Source of the DNA: Psoroptes ovis
Lineage: Eukaryota; Arthropoda; Arachnida; Sarcoptiformes; Psoroptidae
Length of the DNA stretch: 64,000 bases
Assembly: GCA_002943765.1 (NCBI GenBank)
Contig: PQWQ01000005.1
Location: 3,411,001-3,475,000 of the forward strand
Direction: 5' to 3'
In this document: one piece after another, positions 50,668 to 63,000 of the stretch
Layout: each line of letters begins with the position of its first letter
How positions within the stretch are numbered: position 1 is the first letter of the stretch
Notes under the pieces: model-generated
Seen by the model: only the letters and a program-made list of their open reading frames with translations
The model's database searches: none
What the model was told of the DNA's origin: nothing
Translations under genes and position numbers: made by a program

Positions 50668-53600
50668 CGGAAACGAACCAATGAAAATTTCCTCGATTTT
50701 CCTTGATTTTTAAGGCCTTTTGGATAAAATTTGACAAAATTCTTTGAGATTTTCAAGATTTCAATTTCTCGCCCAACCACCAAACGACACATGGCCAACC
50801 AGTGAGCCGGTAAAATTGGTCAAAAACTGTATCAAATAAGCACAGAAACTGCGAAATAGCCAGAGAAAATCAGATCATTTTAAACGAAGAAAATCTTGGA
50901 AGGCCAAGAAAAATCGTTAAAAGAAAAATTTCTCAAGAATTTTGACCAGTTTTCTGGCCATTTTTAGGCCATTGGATTTATAATTGAATACAGTTAGCCT
51001 TACATCGAATTGAAATTGTTTGAAAATCCTTGAAAATTTAAAAGAAAAAAAATTTGAAATTCAAATCTGAACATGATTTATGTAATTAGATACTATGGCA
51101 TAAATGAATAAATCTAGCTCATAGCACACAGAGCGAAAAATACCAAAATTCAATCAAATAATATTAATCAAGATTAAGAAATTCGGATATCTTAAAATTT
51201 GAAAAAGTAAAAAAATCATTGATTTATTCATTGCCCCTTTATCAATATTCAAAGAAACGAATGAATAAATTTATTAAATTGAATATTTGGTTCATTGAAT
51301 ACAGCCACCAGCATCAACCCTTAAAAAAGCAACAAGAAGATTCATAGTGCAATTGAAACGAATGATACATAAATTAATTAAGAAATAATTAAATTAAAAA
51401 TTAATTAATCAATCAACCATTCTTCGTACTGTTCATTGATTCATTGATTGATCCAAATAATTTTGACAAAATTCACGGAAATTAATTTCCTTCGAAATTT
51501 ATCAAGCCAAACATATTCATATTCACGTAAATATTCATGATTAATATGAAACTTTTCAATTGATTTTCTTAGAAAATTGAGACTGAATTCATTAGAATAA
51601 TGAACTTCTTGTTGTCATTTGACATTCTTGACATACAGCACAATTTCAATGATTAATTATTGATTCAAATTCAAATGATTAAGATGATTCAATTAAAATG
51701 ATTGAAAATCGATCAATTTTCGAGTCTGTTTTTGGCCTGTGTTGTGGGTCTGCTGTGTCTGCATTCGATAGCACTCTTGAACAAAATTCTTAGAATAAAA
51801 TTGAATAAATTCAAGTGTTAAATATTTGTCTTGAGGAATATATCTTCAAAATTTCAAAGTTGATTAATGATCACATAATAAACACACATGAATTCATGTC
51901 TGTTTATCTGTCTGAATTATGTTCGTTTGCTTGTATACGAAGATATTTCGAATCATAATCATCAACAACTAATACATTGAATCATATATGAAAATACGAA
52001 GCATTTTTTCCTTGTTTGCACATTTCTTACATGAAGCCTATAGCCTGAAGAAATTCGAAGATTCTGAAAAGCTAAGAAACTCAAGAAACTAAGCAAGAAC
52101 TAAGGAAAAAAAATTCAAAATTCAAATTCCTCGACCTCTGAAATATCGAAATGATTCAATTTGAATTTTTCTTGAAAAAAATTCAAATAACAAGTACAAA
52201 GTCAAAGAAATTGAAGACATGGAAAAATGCAAATCATTTCATACGAAGAAACCAAAGCCAACATATTCAAAAATTCAAGGAAAATTTTGAAATTCATAGA
52301 AAATTAATGTGGCCAAACATATGGTTTGCTAATGGTGATCGGTCTTTGAAGCTTTTTTTTGGTCTAACCAATGTAACCACCATTTGATACATTTAATCAC
52401 ATTTAATGTGATTAGATTTTTGGCCGACCCGAAATGGTCATGGTGTCGATTGTGGTGTCAGTGGTGGTGGTGGTGATAATCACAATGGAATGATGATGAT
52501 CATGATAGTCGTATTATTCAAATTGAACCACACATATGATGATGATAATCAACATAATCATCATAATATTAATCATTATCATCAACGAGAGATCACAGCA
52601 TGTGATACGTTCCGCAAAAAAAAAATCTCATTTCATTCATTAACATGGTCAGAAATATACAAAAATTTGTTAATGTTTATGATAGTTTGACCACCACCAC
52701 CACCACTAGTAATTGACCTTTGGTCAAATGGTAGTCGTTATTCATATATTTCTTGCATTCATTTGATGTATGGCCACAAATGAATGGATAAGGCCATAAA
52801 TATATGTGAAAGGCCATAAAATTATTAAGATCAACACACAAAAACACATACAACAAATAGCACACACAAACTGCACTGATTGACCTCAATTTTCGAATGG
52901 ATATGGACCTATGGCCCTAAAAATGAATGAACCAAATAAACTTGAATCAATGCATTTTGTTCAAGCAAAATGTAGGGACTAAATTATTGAAAATTTTTAC
53001 TTTTTGTTCAGTAAATTTACGATGCAAACAATGCAAACACACAGAGGGCCTGTGTGCTGAATACAAAAGACCCGAATGGCCGTAAAATTCTACGAGTAAA
53101 CATTTTGCTTTTTAATTCATTTCAATTCATTTTAATTTCTCTGGAAAATTCAGAGAAATTAAAAATGTGAAAATGACATTTCATTTCACATTTTGTGGCC
53201 GCGGTTTTTTTTTTGGCCAAAGGCCCTCATAAAAAAAACCTTAAAACTTCTGGGTTTGGTATTTTTATGACAGAGGTTTTTAGGCACTCTATGGGTCTAC
53301 TATTTGGTTTATTTGTTTATTTATGTGCGTTTTGGGTACACACATATTTTTTTCAAACAATCATTGCCGGCATTCAAAATTTGAAAACTTTGAAAATGGA
53401 AAAATGCAACAAAAAATGTCACATATGGCAAGTTTCAATTTGAAAACTGAGTAAAATTGATGATGAAACCTCAAGAAATGTTTGTATATGGCAACAGCAA
53501 CAATTTAATGGTTGAAATATGAAGATTCAAATAATAATAAGGAATAATAATTGAAAATTCAATTCAATTTCAAGCAAAGAAAACTGGAAAATTGTCATGG

Positions 53601-56600
53601 AAGATTCATATTTCTGTGTGGCTAATTCTGTCAAGTTTTGGCTTTTTGAAGGATTTGTAATTTGATTTTTTTTCAATTCAAATTTTGACCAATTTGAAAA
53701 TTGAATTTCAATTGAACAAATTCAAGAAACGAGATTGAAATTCAATGATTGAATCAATTACACGCATAAAAGACATATTGAAACATTTAAAATCATTGAT
53801 TCAAAAGATTCAAAGCCAATTAAAGGCTTAAAATAATCAAGTGAATCAAAGAAATGTAAAAATTCAAAGAAACAAAATACTTATTGAATTTGAATTAGTT
53901 TAATTAGTTCAAGTTGGCCAAAAATGAAAATAATTTTTCGATTATTATTTGGCCAATTAGTAAGATGATTTGTGGCGGAGAATTTCGAAGGAAATCATCG
54001 AAAAATCAATGAAAAATCACTGTATATTCAATCAAATGACTGAAAATCGAATGAAATGTCTTAAAATTACAGAAGATTTACCGAAAACTCCGAAAATATT
54101 CGAAAATATCAGCTGTAAACGATTGAAAATATACACAAAAAGCTTCTCGATAATAAATACAGATTTAATATTCAAAGCTTCAAAGCTTGTTTCATAGAAA
54201 ATTCCATGGAAAATATTATTTTAAGAATTGAAAGCAGTAATTTATTAGGACTTATAACAACAACAAGAATAACAAGCTCTTATTTTGAATATCATGAAGC
54301 TTTGATCCTATGCTGTCAGCTGATTCCAAATGCTAAATGGATGTTAAGATGGATGGATGAATGTAAAAATGTCTAAAAAACAAATTAGGCGAATTCTTCA
54401 AGAAAAATCCAAAGTGCAATATGAACAAAATCCTAAAAGTCAAGATTAAAGATGCAAAATTCTCGCCCCTCGTATTCAAAATTCAACTTGTGATTCAATG
54501 AATCCATGACAGTCTATTGCTCGGTAAAACAATATGAGAATGGAATTTTTTTACTTTCAAATCTATGATTTAATTCTTCTTCTTGGATTTAATTCATTTT
54601 AATTCAATTCAAACCATTTTTAATTCTCGTATTTTCAATTATGATAATTCAAAGAAATGAATCAAGATTTACATTGGAAGGATTTGAGCAAAAAAATCGA
54701 CTAAAATCAATGATATAAAATTTCATAAAATTACTATCAATGATATGCGTATCACATATATACCGATGATCGAGTAATAATTCAATGTAATAAGTCTATG
54801 TAAGCAAAGCAAATATAAGCAATCAAAAATCGGTGTTGGAAAGAATTAATCTCTCATTTCAAATGTATTCAATGAATATTCAATGCATTTAATGCATTAA
54901 ATACACAGATTTTCATTCAGAAAAATGAATAATTTTAGCTTTTTACTCTTGAATCTTGCTTCAATCTTAAAGTGATTCATTCATTTAATCATTGATTCAG
55001 ACATTTATTCACTCACTCAATCATTCATTGAATCATTGAATTTATTCATTCAAATACCCCATTAAACATACCCTGATAAATAATATCCGATATAAATATG
55101 GCTGTATATGTATTTTTATCATCTCTTAATTTTAATCTGAATGTCTTAAGGAAAATGAAATATCAAGCGAAAAATATGATAAATTAGATTTACTCAAAGA
55201 AAATATTTGCTGAATAAAAATATGGCAGAATGGCTTGAAATATGGAAAAACATATTTACTATTTACACCCTTTTAAAATGAATTATGTGAATTATCATCA
55301 TCATTTTAGCTGTTATTTATCCATTCATTCATTCATTATTAAATATTTATGATTATCATCATCATTAATATTATTATTACAAAGGATTTTTCTTAGTCCA
55401 AAATAATTTTCTTATTGTTTTTTTGTACTTTGATTTGTGAATAATAAATCAAATGATTTCTTTTCTTGAATTTTCAAGTTGATTTCTTTAATATTTACGA
55501 CTTACCACTTACGATACATTTGATTTCAATGAGTGAGTAATTTGTCAATTTTTTATTTCATAATTTTCAAAATGACCAGATCAAAAATGACCGTAAATAC
55601 AATAATAAATACCTTTAAAGAAAGTAAAGAGAGAAAGCGACCGAGAAATTTCACCAATTATTATTGTAATCATCATTATTATTATCTCAAAAATCTCAAT
55701 AATAATAATCTTCATAAATGAAGCACCCAATAATGATTATAATCATAATTCAATTGTCAATTCATTTATTCATTCATTAATTCTTTCATTCAATGAGTAT
55801 TATTATTCTCGACATTACTATTACAATTCACATATAAATAGAATAATATTGAAAAACGATTTCATCTTTATCGAAATTCAATCGGATATTCATTCATATA
55901 TAGTTGAATTTGTTAATAATAACAATATAAATGTTTCTAAAATGTTTTCAATATTTTTCTTTTATTTCAATCTTGCTTTAATACAAAACAATTCAATACA
56001 ATTCAATAATGATAATAACATTAATTCAATTCATTTCATTATTATATTTCAATGAAAAATGATATAATAAGCTTTTAAATTGTTGGCTCATTATTATTAT
56101 TAATACTAGACTTATTATTGTTTTAAGCATCTTCTTTTAAATACATGGAAAACTATGAATAAATGAATGAATTCAAATGGTATAAGGTATTATCGTCATT
56201 ATCATTGTCATTATTGTATATTACTATTAAGACTAATATTATTATTATTATCATCATTAATATTATTAATAGACAAACACACACACACACAGAGAAAATT
56301 ATATTTAATACATATATTAAATATAATAATAAATGGGCAAAATTATCATCAATGGCATTTTATTCTTTCTGGTATTTTTAAAATACAATAAATGCAAAAA
56401 CATATATACAACTATAAATTGAGAATTTGCTCGAAGGTCGTTCGGAAAATAATCGACGGTCTTTTCATTGAAAATCAATGTAAAAACGACAATTACTTTA
56501 TGGACAATCATGTATTTTTTCAACTCACAAATTCTGCATTGAAATGGCACGGAATCGCTATGGGTAAATTTTCACCCGAAAAAGGGAAAACAAATGCACC

Positions 56601-57274
56601 ACATAATAAAACAATAAAAACGATATGAAAAATTGGACAAAACGAATAGTTTCATGGGGAAAATCGGTTTTCTCAGGTATTTTCCCTCGTAATTCCTATA
56701 ACATTTCCAATAAATAAATGGAAAAATACCGAAAAAAAATGTCATGATGTTTCAATTATCAATGAATCAATCAAACGAATTGAATGATTGAAATTCAATA
56801 AATCGAAGAATATTTAACGAAATGAAAACTTCAAAATGAATTGAAATATTGGAAATTTCATATGTTTTATCTATCAATCCATTTCCAATAATAACAAACA
56901 AATATCGATCAATATAATTGAATACAATTCAATTGATGCCTGAACATACAAACAAACACGCATTTATACTTTCGAAATACAATATTTTCGAAACATTATG
57001 TGAACAACAACATACATTTTCAATCATCATCATTGAATCAATGTATGAATGAATTATTTGTATCAATAAATATTGATTTAAAAAAGAATAAGAAAAACTT
57101 TAAACTTTGGCAAACAATCATCTTATACATTTGGCAAGATATTGGCAGAGATGTTCGCATGTATTAGCTTTGAATGTGTAAAAACGAAAAACTTTCAACA
57201 AATAAAAATAGAAATATGTTATGTAATAACATACGCACACATGGTGATATGTGAGATATGAGAATTTGAAAATA

Positions 57275-57358
57275 TTAGATTGTCCGAAAAGTTTTGAGGG
57301 ATTTTCATGAACAACTCTATCGTGATTAAGCGGTATGAACTTTTCGGACAACTTTTAA
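57275..57358 (+). mobile_element. MITE, family A, copy 11
   Basis: Left end TTAGATTGTCCGAAAAG, right end CTTTTCGGACAACTTTTAA, centre GATTTTCATGAACAACTCTA. TA flanks at 57273-57274 and just after 57358. Several private substitutions and a small insertion mark it as older. Confidence 0.82.
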
Positions 57359-58508
57359 TAATAATAATAACAACTAAACAAGAAATGGAAAAAAACCGTG
57401 GGGAAAAAAAATCTTTGTAATATCTTTGATTTACTCTCGGTGTTGTATTTGTGTCTGTGTTGGAATTTGTGTCTGTGTATGGTATCTATTTACAAACATA
57501 GATATTTGGAAAATTGTAATATTATTATTTTGTAAATAGTAAATAATAATAAATTTAAAATTTAAATTTTCTTCAATTTTTTTTCGAAAAAGTATGTAGA
57601 CTTTATAATATAAAATATCAATTCTACACACACACACACTTTTCACTTAATAATGTTTGCACATTTTGACAAATAATAATATGAAAATTTCTTATTTATT
57701 CTCTCGCTTGCTTATTTCTCAAAATCGATCAATCAAAATGTATTTTGTTAAAAATGGAAAAAAATTTAAATACAGAATATATCAAGTAAATGTAATAATA
57801 ATATGAAAAAATTTAAATAAGAAAATAATAACAAAATCAGAATTGATTCGATATGCATTTTCTCAAAATATATAAGCATCTTACACCAAAAATATTACAT
57901 TCAATTTTACCGTAGAGAATTCAAATTTTTATTAAGTAAAAATTCAAAGTTAAATACAATTTTCGATTTACTTTAAAAGATTTTTGTGTTTTCGCACAGT
58001 TTATTTTGATTCAATGTTTTTCTATTTCAATTCAATTTTACCTTTTTTTTTTTGATTCACAAAATTTGAACCACGAAAAAATTGAACAGAAACTGAACAA
58101 GTTCAATTATTAACACTTAGAAGATTTCCAAAAATTTCTTTCATATTTTAAATTATAATTTAAAATCTTAATTAAAAAAAATTTCAATTAAAAAAGAAAT
58201 GAAAAATTGAAAAAATTAAAAAAACTTTGAAAAAATCGAAAGAATCGGTAAAAATTTTAAAGATAAAGAAATCTTCTTTATCATCATCCGGATAATATAC
58301 ACACACACACACAAATCATACCGACAAATGTATTTCGAGATTTCGATAAATTATTATTGTACAAAATTTTCACCGAAAAAATATAAATTAATTAGAAAAA
58401 TATTCGAGGAAAAATTGATAATTAAGCTATGAATATATATGAATATTTCAATTTTTTAAAAATATCAAAAATTGAAAAATTTCAAATAAATCTCTCAAAT
58501 TTGAAATA

Positions 58509-58540
58509 TTAGGTTGGTGGAAAAGTAATCTATTATTTTT
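58509..58540 (+). repeat. mariner left inverted repeat
   Basis: 32 bases identical to the complement of 59555-59586. It starts TTAGGTTGG, the usual mariner terminus; the match ends at the 33rd base. Confidence 0.95.
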
Positions 58541-58692
58541 TCATTAGATGGCTTTGATGAGGAATATCTCAAAAAGTATCCATCTGATAATTTCGAAATT
58601 AGGCTCGTTGGAAAGGTGATATCTTGCTGTACAAAAATTTGTTTGTTGTTTTTTGCTAGGCTCACTAGGTCGTGAGATACAGCGGGTCAAAG

Positions 58693-59524
58693 ATGAAAGT
58701 AAGCAAAGAAAAAATTGGGCACATTTTACATTTTTTCTTGGACAAAGCCGTAAACGCAAGCTAGGCGGCTGAAATTATGGATGATGTTTATGGGTCAGAT
58801 ACTGTATCAACCCATTATGCGCTATTTTGGTTTCGTCGATTCTGTTCAGAAATTTTCGATGTCAAAGGTCAGACCGATCGACCCTTGAAAATGTCGATAG
58901 AATCGTGGAACCGATCGAAGTAGACCGGCATGTCATCAGTCGTGACATAGTCCAGGAACTGAAGATTGACCATGAAAAAGTTTCAAACCATTTTCACGAA
59001 GCAAAATCCTAAAAAAGGTCCATGTTCGGGTGTCTAACCATTTAGATTGAAAAAACATGATTTTCATTTGCTGGGACTAGAAGCTGATTATCCATTATTA
59101 ATTTGTTCCATATGGTCCAAACGCTCAATTCTGATCTCTACTGTCAATAACTGGACCGTTTGACGATAGCGATCGACCAGAAACGGCCAAAAAGAACGGT
59201 GTCGCATTCCTTCAAAACATCGCTAGGTAACATGCATCTTTGATGACTCGCCGGAAATTTAGGGGGCCTGATTGGGAGGTTCCACTGTATCCACAACACA
59301 GTCCGGACTTGTCACTAAGCGTTTATCATGTTTTAGTCGGATTGCAACATTTCTTTGATGGTGAAAAATTCGAATCTAGGAACGATTGTGAAAATCGAGT
59401 CCAGGAGTTTTTTACAAATAGGGACCCAGGCTTCTACAATAGGGCTATTATGAAGTTACCTTCAAAATGGCTACAAATCATCGAACAGATCGGTGCTTGT
59501 TTGATCAAAATCGGAGAATCCTAA
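58693..59524 (+). pseudogene. mariner transposase pseudogene
   Basis: Pieces of a mariner transposase run in order. From ATG 58693 an N-terminal part reads HFFLDKAVNAS and then hits TAG at 58762-58764, continuing AAEIMDDVYGSDTVSTHYAL, the first helix-turn-helix region. After a frame change, 58885-58995 reads ENVDRIVEPIEVDRHVISRD and QELKIDHEKVSNHFHEA, the second DNA-binding region. Soon after, sequence jumps (about 59040-59095) from just past the HTH to the region after the first catalytic Asp, so the TGDEKW-type motif is missing. The second catalytic motif is altered near 59213-59230 (Asp to Asn, plus an in-frame stop). The C-terminal part (HSPDLSLSVYH to 59524) is in a third frame and has Val (59321-59323) in place of the third catalytic Asp. 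It cannot encode an active enzyme. Confidence 0.93.
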
Positions 59525-59554
59525 GTATGTTAAATCAAGTCTTGAAGTTCGTAT

Positions 59555-59586
59555 AAAAATAATAGATTACTTTTCCACCAACCTAA
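59555..59586 (-). repeat. mariner right inverted repeat
   Basis: Perfect complement of 58509-58540, followed by the TA duplication at 59587-59588. Confidence 0.95.
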
Positions 59587-59685
59587 TATATTGAATAAAT
59601 ATGGAATAAATTCTAGATAAATTTCCGCATATTCACTCTATCTATCTATTTATAAATCAACGAATAAATGAAAAATTTCACATAC

Positions 59686-60007
59686 TTGAATTATTATTTT
59701 CAATATTTGTCGTTGATATCATCGATGATACTGATGATGATGATGACAATGAGCTAGTAGATACATTTGATGGCAGTTGGATGATGATTAATGATGAACA
59801 ATATATTAACAAAACAAATATAAAGGCTGATGATTTTGATGATAGATTTGATGATTTACTCTTTGAACATGATGATGATATGTTGAGTTTGATTGTCGCC
59901 GATGTCAACATTGACAACAGCCAAGTTGACGAAGACATCATCGACAATAATAACATTATTAATGATTTAATCGTTTTTACTACGAATTTCAAGAATAAAT
60001 GATACAT
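59686..60007 (-). CDS. robo: proposed Robo first coding exon: Ser-rich leader and signal sequence
   Basis: From ATG 60007-60005 (first in-frame ATG after a stop) 107 codons run to a donor GTATGTG at 59685. One leftover base plus the first two of the Ig1 exon makes an Asn codon, so phase 1 matches. The Asn-rich end (Glu-Asn-Asn-Asn-Ser) runs straight into the Asn run that opens the Ig1 exon. Two hydrophobic stretches are visible: residues about 14-37 and about 61-79 (AFIFVLLIYCSSLIIIQLP), separated by a Ser/Lys-rich part. Fly Robo also has a Ser-rich start before a late signal sequence, from memory. Either stretch could be the signal peptide. A short uORF (ATG at 60012) overlaps the start. The opposite strand is also open (59781-60002, Asp-rich), so the strand call rests on the splice match. 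A 33,672 bp intron is implied. Confidence 0.55.
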
Positions 60008-63000
60008 TTCATTCAATTTTATTTGATATATTCACATGTAAACATTGATTTTAGATTATTTCATTTTTAAATCTTCAAATTGACCATGAAGTTTCAATTA
60101 ATTTAAAAATTGTGGAAACTTATGAATAATTTCTCTTTCTTTTTGTTGATCATCATAATGATTTCATGATTATTGTCGCACTGACGTTATAAGGTTGATG
60201 CTTAGCACAATTTTTCGACATTTCATCTCTAATTGAAATAATCAAAAATCAAAACACATTTATCTGGTGATATCAAATTGGCGTAAAATGGCAGAAAGTA
60301 TAATCAAAGATAACACAGATGATACAACAAAATACAACAAATAACACTTTTAACACGAAAAAATCAGCTAAAACATTGAATGAGATGTCAAAAAATAGTC
60401 GAGAAATAATCATTATCAATCATTACACTGTACACGATGGGCCTTGTACAAAATTAAGACTAATAAATTATTCAACTTGATTCATTGTCTTTACAATATT
60501 ATTCATTATTATTATCACCATTCATTATCAGCACAATTCATTGCCATTAACATTATCATCATTCACATTTACATTATTACATAATCATGTTTTAATAACA
60601 ATTTTTTATTCATTTTAATGAAAATTATGATGGAATCATCGATCAAAAATTTTTTAGATCATTTCGTTCATTCATATCAATGTGAATTCATTGATTTATT
60701 GCCGAAATTTTTCAGCCATTTCAAATCTATGGCTGAACAGTTGTCGGGAACATTTTCGTTGTCTTGTCTTGATCATTCATTGGATGAAGATGGCAAATTT
60801 CACCGACGACGAATGGAAGAATGAAATAAAAACACATTTATTATCTTTTAATAATAATTTGTTGACTGATTGATTGGAAAATTAAATTGGAAATTAATGC
60901 TTTTTTCATGCATTGATTTATAAATCAAATTTGGGATTACACACCATTGATTTACTATGACGACGGTATTTTTTGAACACACACCCAGACACGGCAATAA
61001 TGATTGAATAAACTGTTTGAATTGATGATAAATTTTCTTAATTTTATTTTATTTCATTTCATTTTTTAAAAACAAAAATTAATTAATTTTAAGACTTAAA
61101 TTATTTCAAATTCATTTTTAAATGAATGGTTTAGGGTCGATGCAACACACACTGTCATCGAACGAATGGCGCAAATATTTGTTCTTTCGTTTGATTGGTT
61201 CTTTTTTTCTCGCTTTGTCTGCTTTGTTCAAATGATAGTAGTGGTTCATCGTTATGAAGAATTGAATTTATGCTTGCTGTCTTGTCGTACTATTTATTAA
61301 TGCTTCTACCTTCAAAAAGCTTCTGCCATCGATCCATGTTTTCTGTTCCGAAACTTTTCCAGTGGCAGAAGCATTGTTTTATGAATTAAAAAGTTTAAAG
61401 AAAAAAAATTCCAAGAGAACGGCTAGTGGTCGAACAGATGTTTCACAAACACACATTCTTTATTACCGTATTTTCACAGATGAGGTTTTCGTTTTAAAAT
61501 TTAATTTAAAAAATAGAACCGCGAAAATAGGGTAGGTTTTTTCTCGGGATTCAATCTAAATTTCAAGTGTTTCTTGGGGCTTAATTTTTTGAATTTAAAT
61601 TCGAGTGAATTATGAGGAATGAATTTCGGCCGAATTTCGACTGGTATTGGGCCGTATTCTAATTTATTTCGATCCAGAAAATATGAAAAATTTCAAATTA
61701 AAATCCAAAACACTTCTACTGATGATGAACATAATCATAGATTCAAGCGATCACTGATTTAAAATTTAGAATTTATCTCGTATCTCGGGTCCCATGTGTA
61801 ATTACATCAAGCAAAGAAAACAAACATTTTCCATTTTAAAAATTCCACGGATTATACAATCACATAATAATGGCGAAGCTTATCTTCATTTACAGCAGAA
61901 AGAATCATTGTACCAGAAGACATGATTCCATTAAAGCTATCACATTTGATTTCCATGTAAATATCAAGGTTACCATCACCATTCATTGATATGAATAAAT
62001 CAAATTTAATTTTAATTCCAATCTTATCTATTACTCCAGATTTCAACGTTTTTAATCTCAATAATTTTATTGATTTAATTTGATTTTCAATTCAATTCAA
62101 TGATCAATAATTTGAAATTGATTTTAGATTATTGTCATCGTGTTCTCCTTGCTGTTATCTTTGATATTTCATTGATTTCTGATCAAACAAAAGCAAATAC
62201 AAGCAAATAAAGCAAGTACGACAAGTGTTAAATCATAATCATCAACATCAAATTGGTAAAATGACTGGTGAATGAGAATCAAGACAAAACTCAAAGAAAT
62301 GACTGAGAATCAAAGAAATTGAATCGAATGAAAAAAAATTTCACACATATTCCATTATTTAATATTTATTATTTATTTATTATGGGGCTATAGTTTTTGT
62401 TTATTATTAATGTATTGAACAAACAAACAAACAAAATGATTTTATCATCATCAAGCTTCGAAAAGATATTCATTGATATTGCTATGTATTATTACATCGT
62501 AATAATAACATTTATTTATGATATTTATAATGGTAATAAAATATTATAATATAAAAAAATAATGGAAAAATCAACGATAACAACAGCCACAACAATAATG
62601 ACAACGGTTTTTCGTTCAAATATTTTTTTGATTTTCGTATTTATTTGATTTGATTTTTATTTTGGTGTTTGCTGGTGTTGGTGCTGTTTGATCAAACCTT
62701 CAACAGCATCAACGAATCAAAATCAAATATTAAATATATTAAAGCCGAACATAGATGCGAAACATTAATAATAAATGATCATTATTAATACAGAAAAAAT
62801 CAAAGAAAATTGAAGAATCTGAAAAAAGTGAAAACCATAAAAATCAACAAAAGACAACGAATTTGATTTTTGTTTGTGACTGGTTGGTCGCATAGATGGA
62901 TGGATATAAGATTATTGTGTGGCGACCTAAATTCTCATTTTCAAATAACAATCAAATCAAATCAAACAAATAATCAACATTTTTTGATATTATCTTCTAT

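Larger units (their letters stand above)
39917..58506 (-). other. proposed Robo intron 1, distal part, with six MITEs
   Basis: No supported gene. MITEs are at 40567, 41673, 45699, 47660, 48727 and 57275. The DNA between is AT-rich with microsatellites. GC-richer islets at 37330-37530 (just before this block), 48040-48260 and 49360-49470 and a G-rich purine run at 47020-47060 are the only compositional breaks I see. Frames longer than 60 codons are simple in composition or overlap each other. Confidence 0.5.
58509..59586 (+). mobile_element. mariner-family DNA transposon, internally deleted, with intact ends
   Basis: Bounded by perfect 32 bp inverted repeats beginning TTAGGTTGGTGGAAAAGTAA and flanked by TA duplications (58507-58508 and 59587-59588). 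At 1078 bp it is about 200 bp shorter than the usual 1.3 kb mariner. Inside are remains of a mariner transposase in three frames. The element lies in the proposed Robo first intron, with its right end 99 bp from the proposed donor site. The ends look fresh while the coding part is badly broken, which fits a copy mobilised in trans, or simply loss of coding function after insertion. Confidence 0.95.
17749..60007 (-). other. robo: roundabout-family receptor gene, nine-coding-exon model
   Basis: Robo receptors bind secreted Slit and steer growing axons and migrating cells, classically by repulsion at the nervous-system midline. Coding exons in order of transcription are 60007-59686 (inferred), 26013-25651, 22614-22306, 22224-22071, 21971-21911, 21629-21563, 21151-20639, 20570-18109 and 18054-17749. 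Every junction has GT and AG and keeps frame; phases are 1,1,1,2,0,1,1,0. The model gives 1518 residues, in the range of animal Robo proteins (about 1400-1650 from memory). Order: signal/Ser-rich start, Asn/His/Gln linker, Ig1-Ig5, FN3-1 to FN3-3, transmembrane helix about 1037-1062, cytoplasmic tail of about 456 residues. The family call rests on domain order and Robo-typical strings such as RDDFRQ at the start of Ig2 and PPRGYPEPTVRW inside it. Which vertebrate or fly paralogue it matches cannot be decided here. Confidence 0.93.

Noticed and set aside
59781..60002. Asp-rich plus-strand frame of 73 codons
   Set aside because: It is the antisense of the proposed Robo leader exon, is made largely of GAT repeats, and lacks splice or homology support. 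The minus strand has a phase-matched donor.
60618..60873. Two overlapping plus-strand frames upstream of Robo
   Set aside because: The peptides have fair composition but are short, in conflict with each other and resemble no family I know. Too weak to call a gene.
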